From positions 104,212 through 168,211 of the forward strand of contig JAJTAY010000023.1 of NCBI GenBank assembly GCA_021287165.1: DNA of 64,000 nucleotides, written 5' to 3'. Under the pieces are notes generated by a model that ran no database searches, was not told the origin of the DNA, and saw only the letters and a program-made list of their open reading frames with translations. Both the position numbers and the translations under genes were made by a program. This document shows, in pieces, positions 9,403 through 17,472 of the stretch (its first letter is position 1; each line of letters starts with the position of its first letter). The DNA comes from Bacteroidia bacterium. GTDB lineage: Bacteria; Bacteroidota; Bacteroidia; Bacteroidales; F082.

Positions 9403-10656
9403 TTAGTTCATTTCTTCTTTTTCTGAAATCAGTGGAATTGTGAACGAAAAACTAGTGCCAATACCCGGAGTGCTTTCTACCCAAATTCTCCCTCCATTCT
9501 TATCGATAAAGTCTTTGCAAAGTATCAGACCAAGTCCGGTCCCTTTCTCATTTTGGGTGCCGCGCGTCGAATTATTTTCTAATATGGAAAAAAACTTGTC
9601 AAGTCTTTCCTTAGATATGCCAACTCCACTGTCCTCTACTGTAACTATTAACTCTCCATTTCCGGGAGCAGAGGAGATTTTGATTTTTCCATCTTTATTG
9701 GTGTATTTTATAGCATTCGAAGTTAAATTCCGCAATACCGTGCTGATCATTTCTCTGTCGCCAAAAACCAAAGATGGGGATATATTATTTTCAATTTTAA
9801 TTAACTTCTGTTTTGCAGTTGGTTCTAGTAATGAAACAATTTCGTCACATACAGATTTAATATCAAATTGCACAGGAGAAAATGGCATTCTGCCCGACTC
9901 CAGTTGCGACCAGGTCATTAAGTTAGTTAATAAATCCATCGCCTGTTTTGATGATTTCAAGATAAGTCTTGCAATTTCATCAATTTTACTGTAATCCTTT
10001 TCTTTAATATATTCACCTAAAAGCTCGCTGGACAGGAAAATGGAGGTGAATGGCGATTTTAAGTCGTGAGCAATTATAGAAAAGAATTTATCTTTTGTCG
10101 CATTCAGTTCTTTTAACCTTAGCTCATTGTCCTTAATTTCAGTAATATCATAACATGAACCTATATAACCTAAAAAAGTGTTATCCAGATCATAAAATGG
10201 CCTGCCAAAATCCCTTATCCACCGGTATTCGTTAAATTTGTTCTTCATTCGGTACTCCATCAAAAAGGCCTCTCTTTTATCGAATGCCGTTACATAGGTG
10301 TTCAAACAAAATTCAAAATCATCTGGATGAACACCTTCTGCCCAACCATTCCCGAATTCCTGCTCCATTGTTCTCCCCGTAAACTCAAGCCAGGTCTTGT
10401 TAAAATAGTCACACAGCTTGTCTAAGCGCGAGCGCCAGATAAGGGCAGGAAACTCTTCAAAAATTTTTAAGTATAGTTCTTTCGCCTGCGAAATTGCTAC
10501 ATGCTCATTTTTAAGCGATGCATTTTCTGCTTCAAGCGCTTCGATTTTTTCTTTCAATGCAGTGATTTCGTTATCCATACTCAAAGGTTTCTGCTCATTT
10601 TTATACATTTCCATCTGGAGGAAAAAAAGACTGAACAATAAGCCAATAAGCAACAT
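9403..10656 (-). CDS. PAS-domain sensor histidine kinase (orphan)
   Basis: A 417-residue kinase. Residues 1-15 are hydrophobic and may be a membrane anchor. A short coiled coil (about 28-55) leads into a PAS domain (about 60-180, with WRSRLDKLCDYFNKTWLEFTG and GYIGSCYDITE). The catalytic core has an H-box FFSIIAHDLKSPF (phospho-acceptor His), N-box LRNLTSNAIKYT, G1 EDSGVGIS and G2 GTGLGL, all intact. No response regulator lies next to it, so its partner is elsewhere. Internal ATGs, in particular the one before DNEITALKEK, would remove the hydrophobic stretch and give a soluble kinase. The gene is AT-rich compared with its distant neighbours and abuts the aquaporin remnant, which suggests insertion of accessory DNA. 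Confidence 0.88.
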   Translation of the reverse strand: MLLIGLLFSLFFLQMEMYKNEQKPLSMDNEITALKEKIEALEAENASLKNEHVAISQAKELYLKIFEEFPALIWRSRLDKLCDYFNKTWLEFTGRTMEQEFGNGWAEGVHPDDFEFCLNTYVTAFDKREAFLMEYRMKNKFNEYRWIRDFGRPFYDLDNTFLGYIGSCYDITEIKDNELRLKELNATKDKFFSIIAHDLKSPFTSIFLSSELLGEYIKEKDYSKIDEIARLILKSSKQAMDLLTNLMTWSQLESGRMPFSPVQFDIKSVCDEIVSLLEPTAKQKLIKIENNISPSLVFGDREMISTVLRNLTSNAIKYTNKDGKIKISSAPGNGELIVTVEDSGVGISKERLDKFFSILENNSTRGTQNEKGTGLGLILCKDFIDKNGGRIWVESTPGIGTSFSFTIPLISEKEEMN

Positions 10657-10960
10657 TTTTGCAACCCCGTTTGCCCCTGACAGAATTATTTCCGGAGTCC
10701 GAAATTAATACACGAATCTTGACTTGTCAACCGTCAATGCTGTCTGAAACCCAGGTTACAAAGCAGGCTTTTGAACAATTCATCATAAGTATTGAAAGAG
10801 CAACTCAATCGCTTCAGGGAGATGCTCCGCATTTTCAATAACAACTTTCGTTTGAAAAATAGTGATGAAATCCCGCCAGGAATTTAGTATCCCCGCATCA
10901 GGATTTTTTTGAGTCCCTTAATTCTTTGCCCGCAATCCGTAATCAGATTCCCCCTTCTGG
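10657..10960. other. Gene-free stretch between the histidine kinase and the TetR gene
   Basis: No coding region can be supported. A 44-codon frame without a start codon is open on the minus strand at 10783-10917 and could be gene debris, but it matches nothing I recognise. No hairpin terminator was found. Confidence 0.4.
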
Positions 10961-11575
10961 TTAAATACTATAATGCTTCTTCCGCTCAATAAAATAGGCC
11001 AATCCTTCGGGTGTGGCGATGCTGCGGATAAGGCTTTCGAAAGCCTGGGCAAAGAGCACCTCGAATGAGAAAGTTTCGGGTGGAAAGAGCTCAGGGTTGT
11101 GGATGTCGATGATGCGGGCCAGGTAAAGGCGGGCAATGAGCTCGGTGCTGAGGTCGCTGCGGTACATGCCCTGGGCAATGCCGCTGTTCAGGTTTCGCCG
11201 GATGCTCTCGGAAATAAAATCCAGGCGCTTTTCGAACTGCCGCTGCCAGGCTTGCGGATAAAGCAGCTTGAGCTGCGGCGAAACGGAGGGAAAGATTTCG
11301 CTGAACCTTTCGGCTATTTTCTTCGAAACCAACAGCATGGTGTCTATGGCATTGGTATTGCCGTTGATGCTGGTCACGATGTCGCTGAATTTTTCCAATT
11401 CGTATTCCAGCAGGCATTCCACCAGCTCGTCGGGGGTGTTTACATGGCGACGGAGCAGGTGAACATCCACCGTGCCCGATTGTGCCAGACGGTCGAAGGT
11501 AAGATCTACCTGGCGCATATGTAGCACCTGGTGCCTGATGTTGTCGAGGATTGGCCTTAGCTGTGGTTCCACCAT
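10961..11575 (-). CDS. TetR-like transcriptional regulator
   Basis: A 204-residue, largely helical protein. The N-terminal segment up to about residue 60 has the spacing of a TetR helix-turn-helix (LTFDRLAQSGTVDVHLLRRHV followed by NTPDELVECLLEYELEKF), although it is degenerate. The rest resembles a TetR ligand-binding domain with the ARLYLARIIDIHNPE pattern. The ligand is unknown. The ATG at 11573-11575 follows a predicted promoter flanked by a 9-bp inverted repeat, which fits autoregulation. It is a single-gene transcript, with a T9SS protein gene ending about 100 bp upstream. A TetR assignment is likely but less certain than for the regulator at 58.6-59.2 kb. Confidence 0.65.
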   Translation of the reverse strand: MVEPQLRPILDNIRHQVLHMRQVDLTFDRLAQSGTVDVHLLRRHVNTPDELVECLLEYELEKFSDIVTSINGNTNAIDTMLLVSKKIAERFSEIFPSVSPQLKLLYPQAWQRQFEKRLDFISESIRRNLNSGIAQGMYRSDLSTELIARLYLARIIDIHNPELFPPETFSFEVLFAQAFESLIRSIATPEGLAYFIERKKHYSI

Positions 11576-11589
11576 AAAGCGCTCTTGGA

Positions 11590-11637
11590 TTTGGCGGTAA
11601 GCAATACAAAATAATGGCAGTAATGTTCACCGCCAAA
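11590..11637. promoter_or_regulatory. Inverted repeat around the predicted promoter of the TetR-like gene
   Basis: TTTGGCGGT (11590-11598) and ACCGCCAAA (11629-11637) form a perfect 9-bp inverted repeat with a 30-bp spacer. On the minus strand TTTG (11634-11637) and TTATTTTG (11607-11614) are 19 bp apart, a near-consensus promoter; the right arm carries the -33 box and the left arm lies at the expected transcription start. Confidence 0.45.
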
Positions 11638-11674
11638 GTCAATGACGTTTACAGGGCAATAAGGGTTGCAACAT

Positions 11675-13237
11675 TTAGCGGGTGAGGATCACTTTTTGTT
11701 TTTTCTGCACCTGTGCACTTTTCAGGCTGAAGAAATACACACCCGGTGAAAGGTTGTGGCTTTTATTGTCGAAAATCACCTCATACTTACCGGGTTGCAT
11801 AAACTCGTCGCGCAGACGGGCCACCTCGTTGCCGCGGGCATCCACCATGGATAGCAACACTTTGCCGGGTCGTGTGATGCGAAAGGAGCAAATGGTATAA
11901 TCGTTGAATGGGTTGGGCGAGTTGGGTTCGAGGTGAAGCATGCCTTCGTCGCTCTCAAGAATAGAAGTTGTCATCTCGACGATGGCGGTGTAAATGCTCA
12001 GGCTTCCGCTGCTTTCGCGCCTTGTCCAGATGGGGCGCACCATACCGTTGTGGGCCGAAATGTTGTTATAATCGCCAAAGAATTGACCGCCCGAAGGGGT
12101 AAAAGGGCTTTCGCTCACTTTGAAATTTGTGAAGGTTTCGCCACCGTCATACGAAACGGCCATATATACATCGGTAGCGTTGTTACTGTGGTTGCGGCGG
12201 TCGTAAAACACAAAGTAGAGATAGCCGGTAACCTGGTCGATGGCCATCCAGGTGAAAAACTGGTGTCGGCCGGCAGGGTCATCGTTCACACGTTTTGGGG
12301 TGCTCCAGGTGTTGCCTCCGTCGGTCGATTTGGTGAGCCAGATGTCGGTATCGTTGCTGCCGTTGCGCTGGTCGGCCCAGTTGATGTAAATGGTGCCGCG
12401 ACGCGGGCTGTTGCTGAGGTCGCAAACGGTCACGGGCATGCCGTTGCAGCGGTAAATGCCCGGTATGGTGTGGTCCCAGCCGCCGGGCTGGTCGGTTACA
12501 AAGATGTCGTTGGCCAGCCAGGTTTGGCCTCCATCGGTGGAGCGGTCGAAAACAATGCCCAGCGGACCAGCCCAGGCCACATACACTTCACCATTTGGTC
12601 CAACAGCCGGCACGGCGCCCTCCACGGTGTTGTCGCTGTCGATGCAGTCGCCGGGCACCTGGTTGATGGTGATGGCGGGGCTCCAAGTCAGTCCGGCGTC
12701 CACCGATTTGCTGTAGCGGATATTGCTCTGGCAGTCCGGATTGCTGCTGCCGTAGGTATCGAACTGCGTCCAGGTGACGTGGATGGTGTTGGTGGCCGGG
12801 TCAACAACGGCCCAGTGTTTATCCTGCGCCTTGTTGCCGTTAAGGCCCATATAGGTGCCATTGCTCCAGGTGCCTGTAGCTTTGTTGAATTTCTGGCAGA
12901 CAATGCGGTCGATCCAGTTGCCGTTCACGGGGTTGGAAAGGTGGAAGTAGTAGAAATCGCCAAGGGTGTCGGTGATGATTACCGGATCGCCCCACACGCC
13001 CAATTGCGGCTCAGTGAGCACGCCCGAAGTCCAGGTGTAGCCGCCGTCCTGCGAGTAATACCAATAGTTGAGGTTGGAGCCTGCCATCACCTGATTGGGA
13101 TTTTTAGGGTTGATCCAGATGCTCGGCTCGTTTGGGCCGCTGAAGTTGCCCAGTTTAATATTCTGGTATTGCGTGAGCTGCGCTTTTGACACGAGGAAAG
13201 AGCAGGCAAGGATTATTGCGGCAATGGTTCGGTTCAT
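11675..13237 (-). CDS. Secreted Asp-box (BNR/sialidase-like) protein with T9SS sorting domain
   Basis: A 520-residue protein with a signal peptide (MNRTIAAIILACSFLVSKA). It contains several Asp-box repeats of the SxDGGxTW type: SQDGGYTW, SVDAGLTW, STDGGQTW, STDGGNTW and SYDGGETF, which indicates a sialidase-type six-bladed beta-propeller. The last 75 or so residues form a T9SS type A domain: PNSPNPFND, a beta-rich core, LSPGVYFFSL and a basic end QKKQKVILTR. Such proteins are exported across the outer membrane and attached or released. Sialidase activity is not established, because Asp-box folds also occur in non-catalytic proteins. The frame continues upstream into the symporter gene; the ATG at 13235-13237 is chosen because it directly precedes the signal peptide. 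Confidence 0.85.
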   Translation of the reverse strand: MNRTIAAIILACSFLVSKAQLTQYQNIKLGNFSGPNEPSIWINPKNPNQVMAGSNLNYWYYSQDGGYTWTSGVLTEPQLGVWGDPVIITDTLGDFYYFHLSNPVNGNWIDRIVCQKFNKATGTWSNGTYMGLNGNKAQDKHWAVVDPATNTIHVTWTQFDTYGSSNPDCQSNIRYSKSVDAGLTWSPAITINQVPGDCIDSDNTVEGAVPAVGPNGEVYVAWAGPLGIVFDRSTDGGQTWLANDIFVTDQPGGWDHTIPGIYRCNGMPVTVCDLSNSPRRGTIYINWADQRNGSNDTDIWLTKSTDGGNTWSTPKRVNDDPAGRHQFFTWMAIDQVTGYLYFVFYDRRNHSNNATDVYMAVSYDGGETFTNFKVSESPFTPSGGQFFGDYNNISAHNGMVRPIWTRRESSGSLSIYTAIVEMTTSILESDEGMLHLEPNSPNPFNDYTICSFRITRPGKVLLSMVDARGNEVARLRDEFMQPGKYEVIFDNKSHNLSPGVYFFSLKSAQVQKKQKVILTR

Positions 13238-13239
13238 AT

Positions 13240-14523
13240 TCACGAATGTTCGGGTTTCATTTTGTTTTCGGTGGTTGCCACGATGCATGTCACGCTGGCA
13301 TCGCCGGTGATATTGACCACGGTGCGAAGCATATCCAGCGGCCTGTCCACAGCAAAGATTAGGGCGATACCCTCGGCCGGAATGCCCACGGCACCCAGCA
13401 CAATCACCAGCATGATCATGCCCGCTCCGGGCACTGCCGCTGAGCCAATGGAGGCAAGGGTTGCCGTAAGGATGATGGTAAGTTGTTGAGCAAGTGTGAG
13501 ATCCATGCCATAGATCTGTGCCAGAAAAACCGCAGCCACAGCCTGATAAAGGCTGGTACCGTCCATGTTGACCGTGGCACCCAATGGCAGCACAAAGCTG
13601 GCCACTTCGTTTTTCACCTTCAGGTTTTCTTCGCAGCACTGCATGGTCATGGGCAGGGTGGCTGCGCTCGAGCTGGTGCTGAAGGCCAGCAGCTGGGCCG
13701 GGGCGATGCCTTTAAGGAACTGCCTGTATTTGAGCCTTGTAAAGAAATGGATGAGCACCGGGTAAAAGGCAAAGATGAGCAGCAGCAAGCCAACAACCAC
13801 CGTCAGGGCGTACATGCCCAAAGATGCGAAGAGGCTGAGGGTGTCGGCGGGATTGTTGCCCGCCACATCGGTGATTATGCCGGCCATGAGCGCAAAAACT
13901 CCCAAAGGCGCCACGTACATAATCATGTGAATCATTTGCATCACCACTTCGTTGAGGCCAACAAAAATGTCTTTCAGAAACTTTGCTTTGCCATTGCCCA
14001 CCCTGATCAGCGCAATGCCAAAAAGGAGCGAGAAAAAGATAACCTGCAGCATGCGCGAATTTTGACTCAGGGCGGCAAAAATGTTGTCGGGCACCAGATC
14101 CACCACAAACTGCAGCGGGCCGCGTTGCTCGGCCTGAACGGCGGCCGATTGTGCAAAACGGGCCTGAAACTCGGCCGACTTTTCCGGACTCAGGAAATAA
14201 CCGGGGGCAATGAGGTTAGCCACAACGAGGCCTACGGTAACGGCCACAACGGTAGTAACAATATAGAACGAAATGGTTTTCAGCCCAATGCGCGATAGAC
14301 TGCCCACATCGCCCAGGCCGGCTATGCCGCTGATGAGCGAAACCACGATGAGTGGGATGGCGATGAGTTTAAGCAGGTTGATGAAAATCGTACCCCAGGG
14401 TTTAATCCACAGCGCCGTGAATTCATTCAGTCCGAGCGCCACTGCTGCCACGCCAAAAAGTATGCCCGCCAGCATGCCCAGCAGGATGAGCCAATGAAGA
14501 GGAAGAGATAAAAGTCTTTTCAT
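13240..14523 (-). CDS. Dicarboxylate/amino acid:cation symporter (DAACS/GltP-DctA family)
   Basis: A 427-residue inner-membrane transporter of standard length. Visible features are WGTIFINLLKLIAIPLIVVSLI near the N terminus, the serine-rich re-entrant loop AFSTSSSAATLPMT, the NMDGT motif in GATVNMDGTSLY, and a VDRPLDMLRTVVN motif in the last helix region. The family imports glutamate, aspartate or C4-dicarboxylates with Na+ or H+; the specificity cannot be resolved by eye. The Asp-box protein gene starts 2 bp after its stop, so the two form an operon. A TACCTTTG -7 box lies 19 bp upstream of the start. Confidence 0.92.
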   Translation of the reverse strand: MKRLLSLPLHWLILLGMLAGILFGVAAVALGLNEFTALWIKPWGTIFINLLKLIAIPLIVVSLISGIAGLGDVGSLSRIGLKTISFYIVTTVVAVTVGLVVANLIAPGYFLSPEKSAEFQARFAQSAAVQAEQRGPLQFVVDLVPDNIFAALSQNSRMLQVIFFSLLFGIALIRVGNGKAKFLKDIFVGLNEVVMQMIHMIMYVAPLGVFALMAGIITDVAGNNPADTLSLFASLGMYALTVVVGLLLLIFAFYPVLIHFFTRLKYRQFLKGIAPAQLLAFSTSSSAATLPMTMQCCEENLKVKNEVASFVLPLGATVNMDGTSLYQAVAAVFLAQIYGMDLTLAQQLTIILTATLASIGSAAVPGAGMIMLVIVLGAVGIPAEGIALIFAVDRPLDMLRTVVNITGDASVTCIVATTENKMKPEHS

Positions 14524-14542
14524 GCTGCCGGTTTCGGTGCCT

Positions 14543-14550
14543 CAAAGGTA
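14543..14550 (-). promoter_or_regulatory. Predicted -7 box upstream of the symporter gene
   Basis: TACCTTTG on the minus strand matches TAnnTTTG exactly and sits 19 bp upstream of the ATG at 14523. No TTG is found at the -33 distance. Confidence 0.4.
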
Positions 14551-14591
14551 GGAAAAACAAAATTATTATGCAGATTGCTGCCAAGCTTAAC

Positions 14592-15395
14592 TCAGTAAAG
14601 CAGCAGCAAACTCAACGCCATGACGGCCATACCGCCGATAAGGCCGTAGATGGCCAGGTGGTGTTCGCCAAAGGTTTCGGCGGCGGGCAGAAGCTCATCG
14701 AGCGAGATGAACACCATAATGCCTGCAATAAGGGCAAACATCAGCCCGAAGGTGAGCGGGCTCATAAAAGGCAACAAAATTGCATAGCCGACCAAAGCGC
14801 CTACGGGCTCGGCAAGCCCGCTGCTAAAGGAGAGCCAGAAGGCTTTTTTGCGGCTGTTGGTGGAATAGTACACCGGAACGGCCACGGCTATGCCCTCGGG
14901 AATATTGTGGATGGCAATGGCAATGGCAATGGCCACGCCCAGGGCGGGGTCGGTGAGGGCGGCCGTGAAGGTGGCCAAACCTTCGGGAAAGTTGTGTATG
15001 CCAATCACCAGGGCAGTCATCAAACCCACCCTTCTCAGTCGGTTGCGGTTGGTTTGCTCGTCCATCTCCTCCACACGGCGCACCTCGTGCGGGTTGTCGG
15101 GTATAAGCTTGTCGATGAGCGCTATGAGCAATATTCCGCCAAAAAATCCCAAAACGGCATACCAGTTGCCCTGACTGCTGCCATATTCTGCAGATAGCAG
15201 CTCGCGCGATTTTTGCAAGATTTCGACAAAAGACACATAAATCATCACCCCTGCCGAAAAGCCGAGGGAAACGGTGAGAAAGCGCGTATTGGTTCTTTTG
15301 GCCATCAGTGCAATGGCGCTGCCAAATCCGGTGCTCAGGCCGGCGAAAAGCGTCAGCCCAAAGGCAAATATCAGTTGCTGCAGGCTAATCTCCAT
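14592..15395 (-). CDS. zupT: ZIP-family zinc transporter ZupT
   Basis: A 267-residue ZIP permease with eight predicted membrane helices. The metal-binding helices are intact: [10 protein letters not shown] in TM4 and [12 protein letters not shown] in TM5. The cytoplasmic loop is short and contains a few charged residues rather than a His-rich stretch. It imports Zn2+ and often other divalent metals into the cytoplasm. Its ATG lies within the end of the preceding small gene (11-bp overlap), so it is read as the last gene of a run from pfkA. No Zur-type operator was recognised. Confidence 0.92.
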   Translation of the reverse strand: MEISLQQLIFAFGLTLFAGLSTGFGSAIALMAKRTNTRFLTVSLGFSAGVMIYVSFVEILQKSRELLSAEYGSSQGNWYAVLGFFGGILLIALIDKLIPDNPHEVRRVEEMDEQTNRNRLRRVGLMTALVIGIHNFPEGLATFTAALTDPALGVAIAIAIAIHNIPEGIAVAVPVYYSTNSRKKAFWLSFSSGLAEPVGALVGYAILLPFMSPLTFGLMFALIAGIMVFISLDELLPAAETFGEHHLAIYGLIGGMAVMALSLLLLY

Positions 15396-15699
15396 CGTTG
15401 GGATTCAGTTGATTGCGTTGTTTCCACTGCGCGTAGGCGGCGCGGGTTTTCATTTTAAGCAGCTCGCGGTCCACCACCAAACGGGCGATCTCGCGGGCGC
15501 GGCCGGCATCATCGGGTTGCTGCAAAGCTTCGTTAAACCTGCGTTCATCCACATCGTGACGATACATCAGCTGGCAAAGGTGTCCAAAGTCGCGCCTCAG
15601 CAGATCTTCCACAAATTCGGCGATGAGCTGCTCCATGGTTGGCCGGTCCATTTCGGGACTGAGTGCGGGGAAGGCATCCGATGAAGGTTGGGGCAGCAT
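15385..15699 (-). CDS. Small protein of unknown function
   Basis: A 104-residue, soluble, charged and mostly helical protein (ATG at 15697-15699). I do not recognise a family. The segment [17 protein letters not shown] followed by a C-terminal [19 protein letters not shown] suggests two amphipathic helices. Its stop overlaps zupT by 11 bp and the DUF3995 gene ends 43 bp upstream, so it belongs to the pfkA-zupT run of genes; that coupling is the main reason to accept it as real. A TTG start 27 bases upstream is possible but less likely. Confidence 0.55.
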   Translation of the reverse strand: MLPQPSSDAFPALSPEMDRPTMEQLIAEFVEDLLRRDFGHLCQLMYRHDVDERRFNEALQQPDDAGRAREIARLVVDRELLKMKTRAAYAQWKQRNQLNPNDGD

Positions 15700-15742
15700 A
15701 GAGTTCTTTTCGTCAAAATTAACCAAATGTGCCTGTTTTGGG

Positions 15743-16165
15743 TCAGAAAAGCAGGAAAATACTCAGGGCAAACCAGAACAAAAACAAAGGGCTGAGGGCT
15801 TTGCGGTCGAGCCGGCTAAAAGGGTCATCAGTGCGCGGTGCAAAGGCGCCGATGAAGCGAAAATCGCCTATAACTCTGAAAAACAATAGGCTGCTGATGC
15901 CATAGGTGATGTTGTCCATCACATTGTCGCGGTGACCCTGCTGCAATTGTGTCAGCCTCACATAAACCAGCAGCGCAGCAATGATGAGCAGGGCGGCCTG
16001 TATGGCAAACCAGCGACGGCTTTGCGACGAGTTAAGACCGGCTGAAGCGGGCAGCAGCATGGAAGGTTTGAAGCGGCCGCTCAGCAACAGAAACCAAGAG
16101 AGAAGTCCGGCCAGAGCCATCATGCTGGCCAAAATGTAACCTGCTAATGGAGCAAAAGCGTTCAT
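15743..16165 (-). CDS. DUF3995-like membrane protein
   Basis: A 140-residue protein with four hydrophobic segments (about 8-30, 50-70, 85-105 and 122-140). The C-terminal pattern RVIGDFRFIGAF, then a short polar loop, LDRKALSPLFLFW resembles the conserved end of DUF3995 proteins. Its function is unknown. It begins 19 bp after the stop of pfkA, so the two are probably cotranscribed. Confidence 0.6.
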   Translation of the reverse strand: MNAFAPLAGYILASMMALAGLLSWFLLLSGRFKPSMLLPASAGLNSSQSRRWFAIQAALLIIAALLVYVRLTQLQQGHRDNVMDNITYGISSLLFFRVIGDFRFIGAFAPRTDDPFSRLDRKALSPLFLFWFALSIFLLF

Positions 16166-16184
16166 GCGATTTTTTGATGCAAGT

Positions 16185-17225
16185 TCATGAAAAATGACAT
16201 TCGTCGCCCATGCAAATATCGAGGGCGCGGGCTTTGTTGATCAGGCTGTGTTTTTTCGGCACAAGGTTGAGCTTGCCGGCCACTTCGTTTAATGGAATAC
16301 TGTCGGTGCTGTTGTTGACGATGTTTACCATCCGGCCATATTTTTCCTGTGCGATGAGGTCAACGGCCTTGGTGCCGAAGCGCGTGGCCAGTATGCGGTC
16401 CATGGGCGAGGGCGAACCGCCGCGCTGCACATAGCCCAGAATGGTTGTGCGCGTTTCGATGCGGGTGCCCTTTTCGATCATCCTGGCCACATAGCCCGCT
16501 GCCGATGGTTCTTCCTCAGGCTTCTCGACCCCTTCGGCCACAACAACGATGGAATAAGGCTTCTTTTTGTAGGCCCTGTCGAGCAAGTACCGGTTAACCA
16601 CCTGAACGTCGTAGCCAAGCTCGGGCAGCAGGATCACGTCGCCGCCTCCGGCCATGCCGGCATACAAGGCAAGCCAGCCGGCCGTGTGGCCCATGAGCTC
16701 GATAACCATGATGCGCTTATGCGAGTTGGCCGTGGTGTGCAGGCGGTCGATGGCCTCGGTGGCAATCCACACGGCCGAGTCGAAACCAAAGGTGAAGTCG
16801 GTGCCAAATACGTCGTTATCAATGGTTTTCGGAATGCCAATCACATTGAGACCTTCGTCGGCCAATAACGCTGCGGTCTTTTGGGTGCCGTTGCCGCCTA
16901 TGCACACGAGGCAGTCGAGGCCCAGCTCTTTGTAGTGTTTCTTGATGCGGTCGGGCTTGTCCGATCCCTTGTTGCCGTTTTTCTTAAATGGTTTTTCGCG
17001 CGAGGTGCCCAAAATGGTGCCTCCCAGGGTGAGGATTCCGGAGAGTTTTGCCTCGTCGAGCACCTCATATTCCTTGTTGATGATGCCGGAAAAGCCCGAC
17101 GAAAAGCCGATAACCTCCATGCCGTATTTGGTGATGGCCGTTTTGCCCACTCCGCGTATGGCGGCATTGATGCCCGGACAGTCGCCCCCGGCCGTAAGAA
17201 TTCCGATGCGTTGCGGTTTACCCAT
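16185..17225 (-). CDS. pfkA: 6-phosphofructokinase (group III type)
   Basis: A 346-residue enzyme that phosphorylates fructose 6-phosphate to the 1,6-bisphosphate in glycolysis. Visible motifs are GGDCPG (13-18), GGNGTQ (110-115), PKTIDND (132-138) with the catalytic Asp, and MGHTAGWLA. The Gly in GGNGT points to ATP rather than pyrophosphate as donor, while the Lys in PKTIDND is shared with PPi-type and mixed group III enzymes, so ATP use is likely but not certain. It heads a minus-strand run (pfkA, DUF3995, small protein, zupT) and is divergent from the mevalonate operon. A weak -7-like box TTACTTTG lies about 20 bp upstream. Confidence 0.95.
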   Translation of the reverse strand: MGKPQRIGILTAGGDCPGINAAIRGVGKTAITKYGMEVIGFSSGFSGIINKEYEVLDEAKLSGILTLGGTILGTSREKPFKKNGNKGSDKPDRIKKHYKELGLDCLVCIGGNGTQKTAALLADEGLNVIGIPKTIDNDVFGTDFTFGFDSAVWIATEAIDRLHTTANSHKRIMVIELMGHTAGWLALYAGMAGGGDVILLPELGYDVQVVNRYLLDRAYKKKPYSIVVVAEGVEKPEEEPSAAGYVARMIEKGTRIETRTTILGYVQRGGSPSPMDRILATRFGTKAVDLIAQEKYGRMVNIVNNSTDSIPLNEVAGKLNLVPKKHSLINKARALDICMGDECHFS

Positions 17226-17357
17226 TCATTTTTGGTTTTACGGTGCAAAGTAAGGTACATTCGGCCAAACGGCCTTCGCTCTTTTGTCAACACACAATGA
17301 ACAAAACCAGAGCTTTAAAGCCAAATCGAGGATAATCGCCAATTCTCAAAACCATAA

Positions 17358-17367
17358 CAAACGTTTG
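17358..17367. promoter_or_regulatory. Perfect 10-bp palindrome in the pfkA/mvaA divergent region
   Basis: CAAACGTTTG is a perfect palindrome with a central CG, the layout used by LacI-family operators. It lies 33 bp upstream of the -33 box of mvaA and about 105 bp from the predicted pfkA -7 box. No regulator gene of that family is in the window; binding is inference. Confidence 0.3.
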
Positions 17368-17400
17368 CAACCCCCTGAGCTTCAAAAGCAATCTTTTGGC

Positions 17401-17431
17401 TTGCCGCTTAAACATTTATTGCTTTACTTTG
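17401..17431 (+). promoter_or_regulatory. Predicted promoter of the mevalonate operon
   Basis: TTG (17401-17403) and TTACTTTG (17424-17431) are spaced by 20 bp; one position differs from TAnnTTTG. The expected leader to the mvaA ATG is about 35 bases. Confidence 0.45.
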
Positions 17432-17472
17432 TTTCAGCTTTCGCAGAGCCCTAAAAACCAAATGGTTTAAAC

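Noticed and set aside
10783..10917. A 44-codon minus-strand frame without a start codon
   Set aside because: Protein-like in part but no family match by eye and no start; too little to call even a pseudogene.
11933..13189. A 418-codon open frame on the plus strand opposite the Asp-box protein
   Set aside because: It is antisense to a gene with clear motifs and signal peptide; long antisense frames are expected from codon bias at this GC content.
16185..17225. GGNGT in place of GGDGT in phosphofructokinase, suggesting a lost Mg-binding Asp
   Set aside because: This variant is common in the group III subfamily, so it is not evidence of inactivation.
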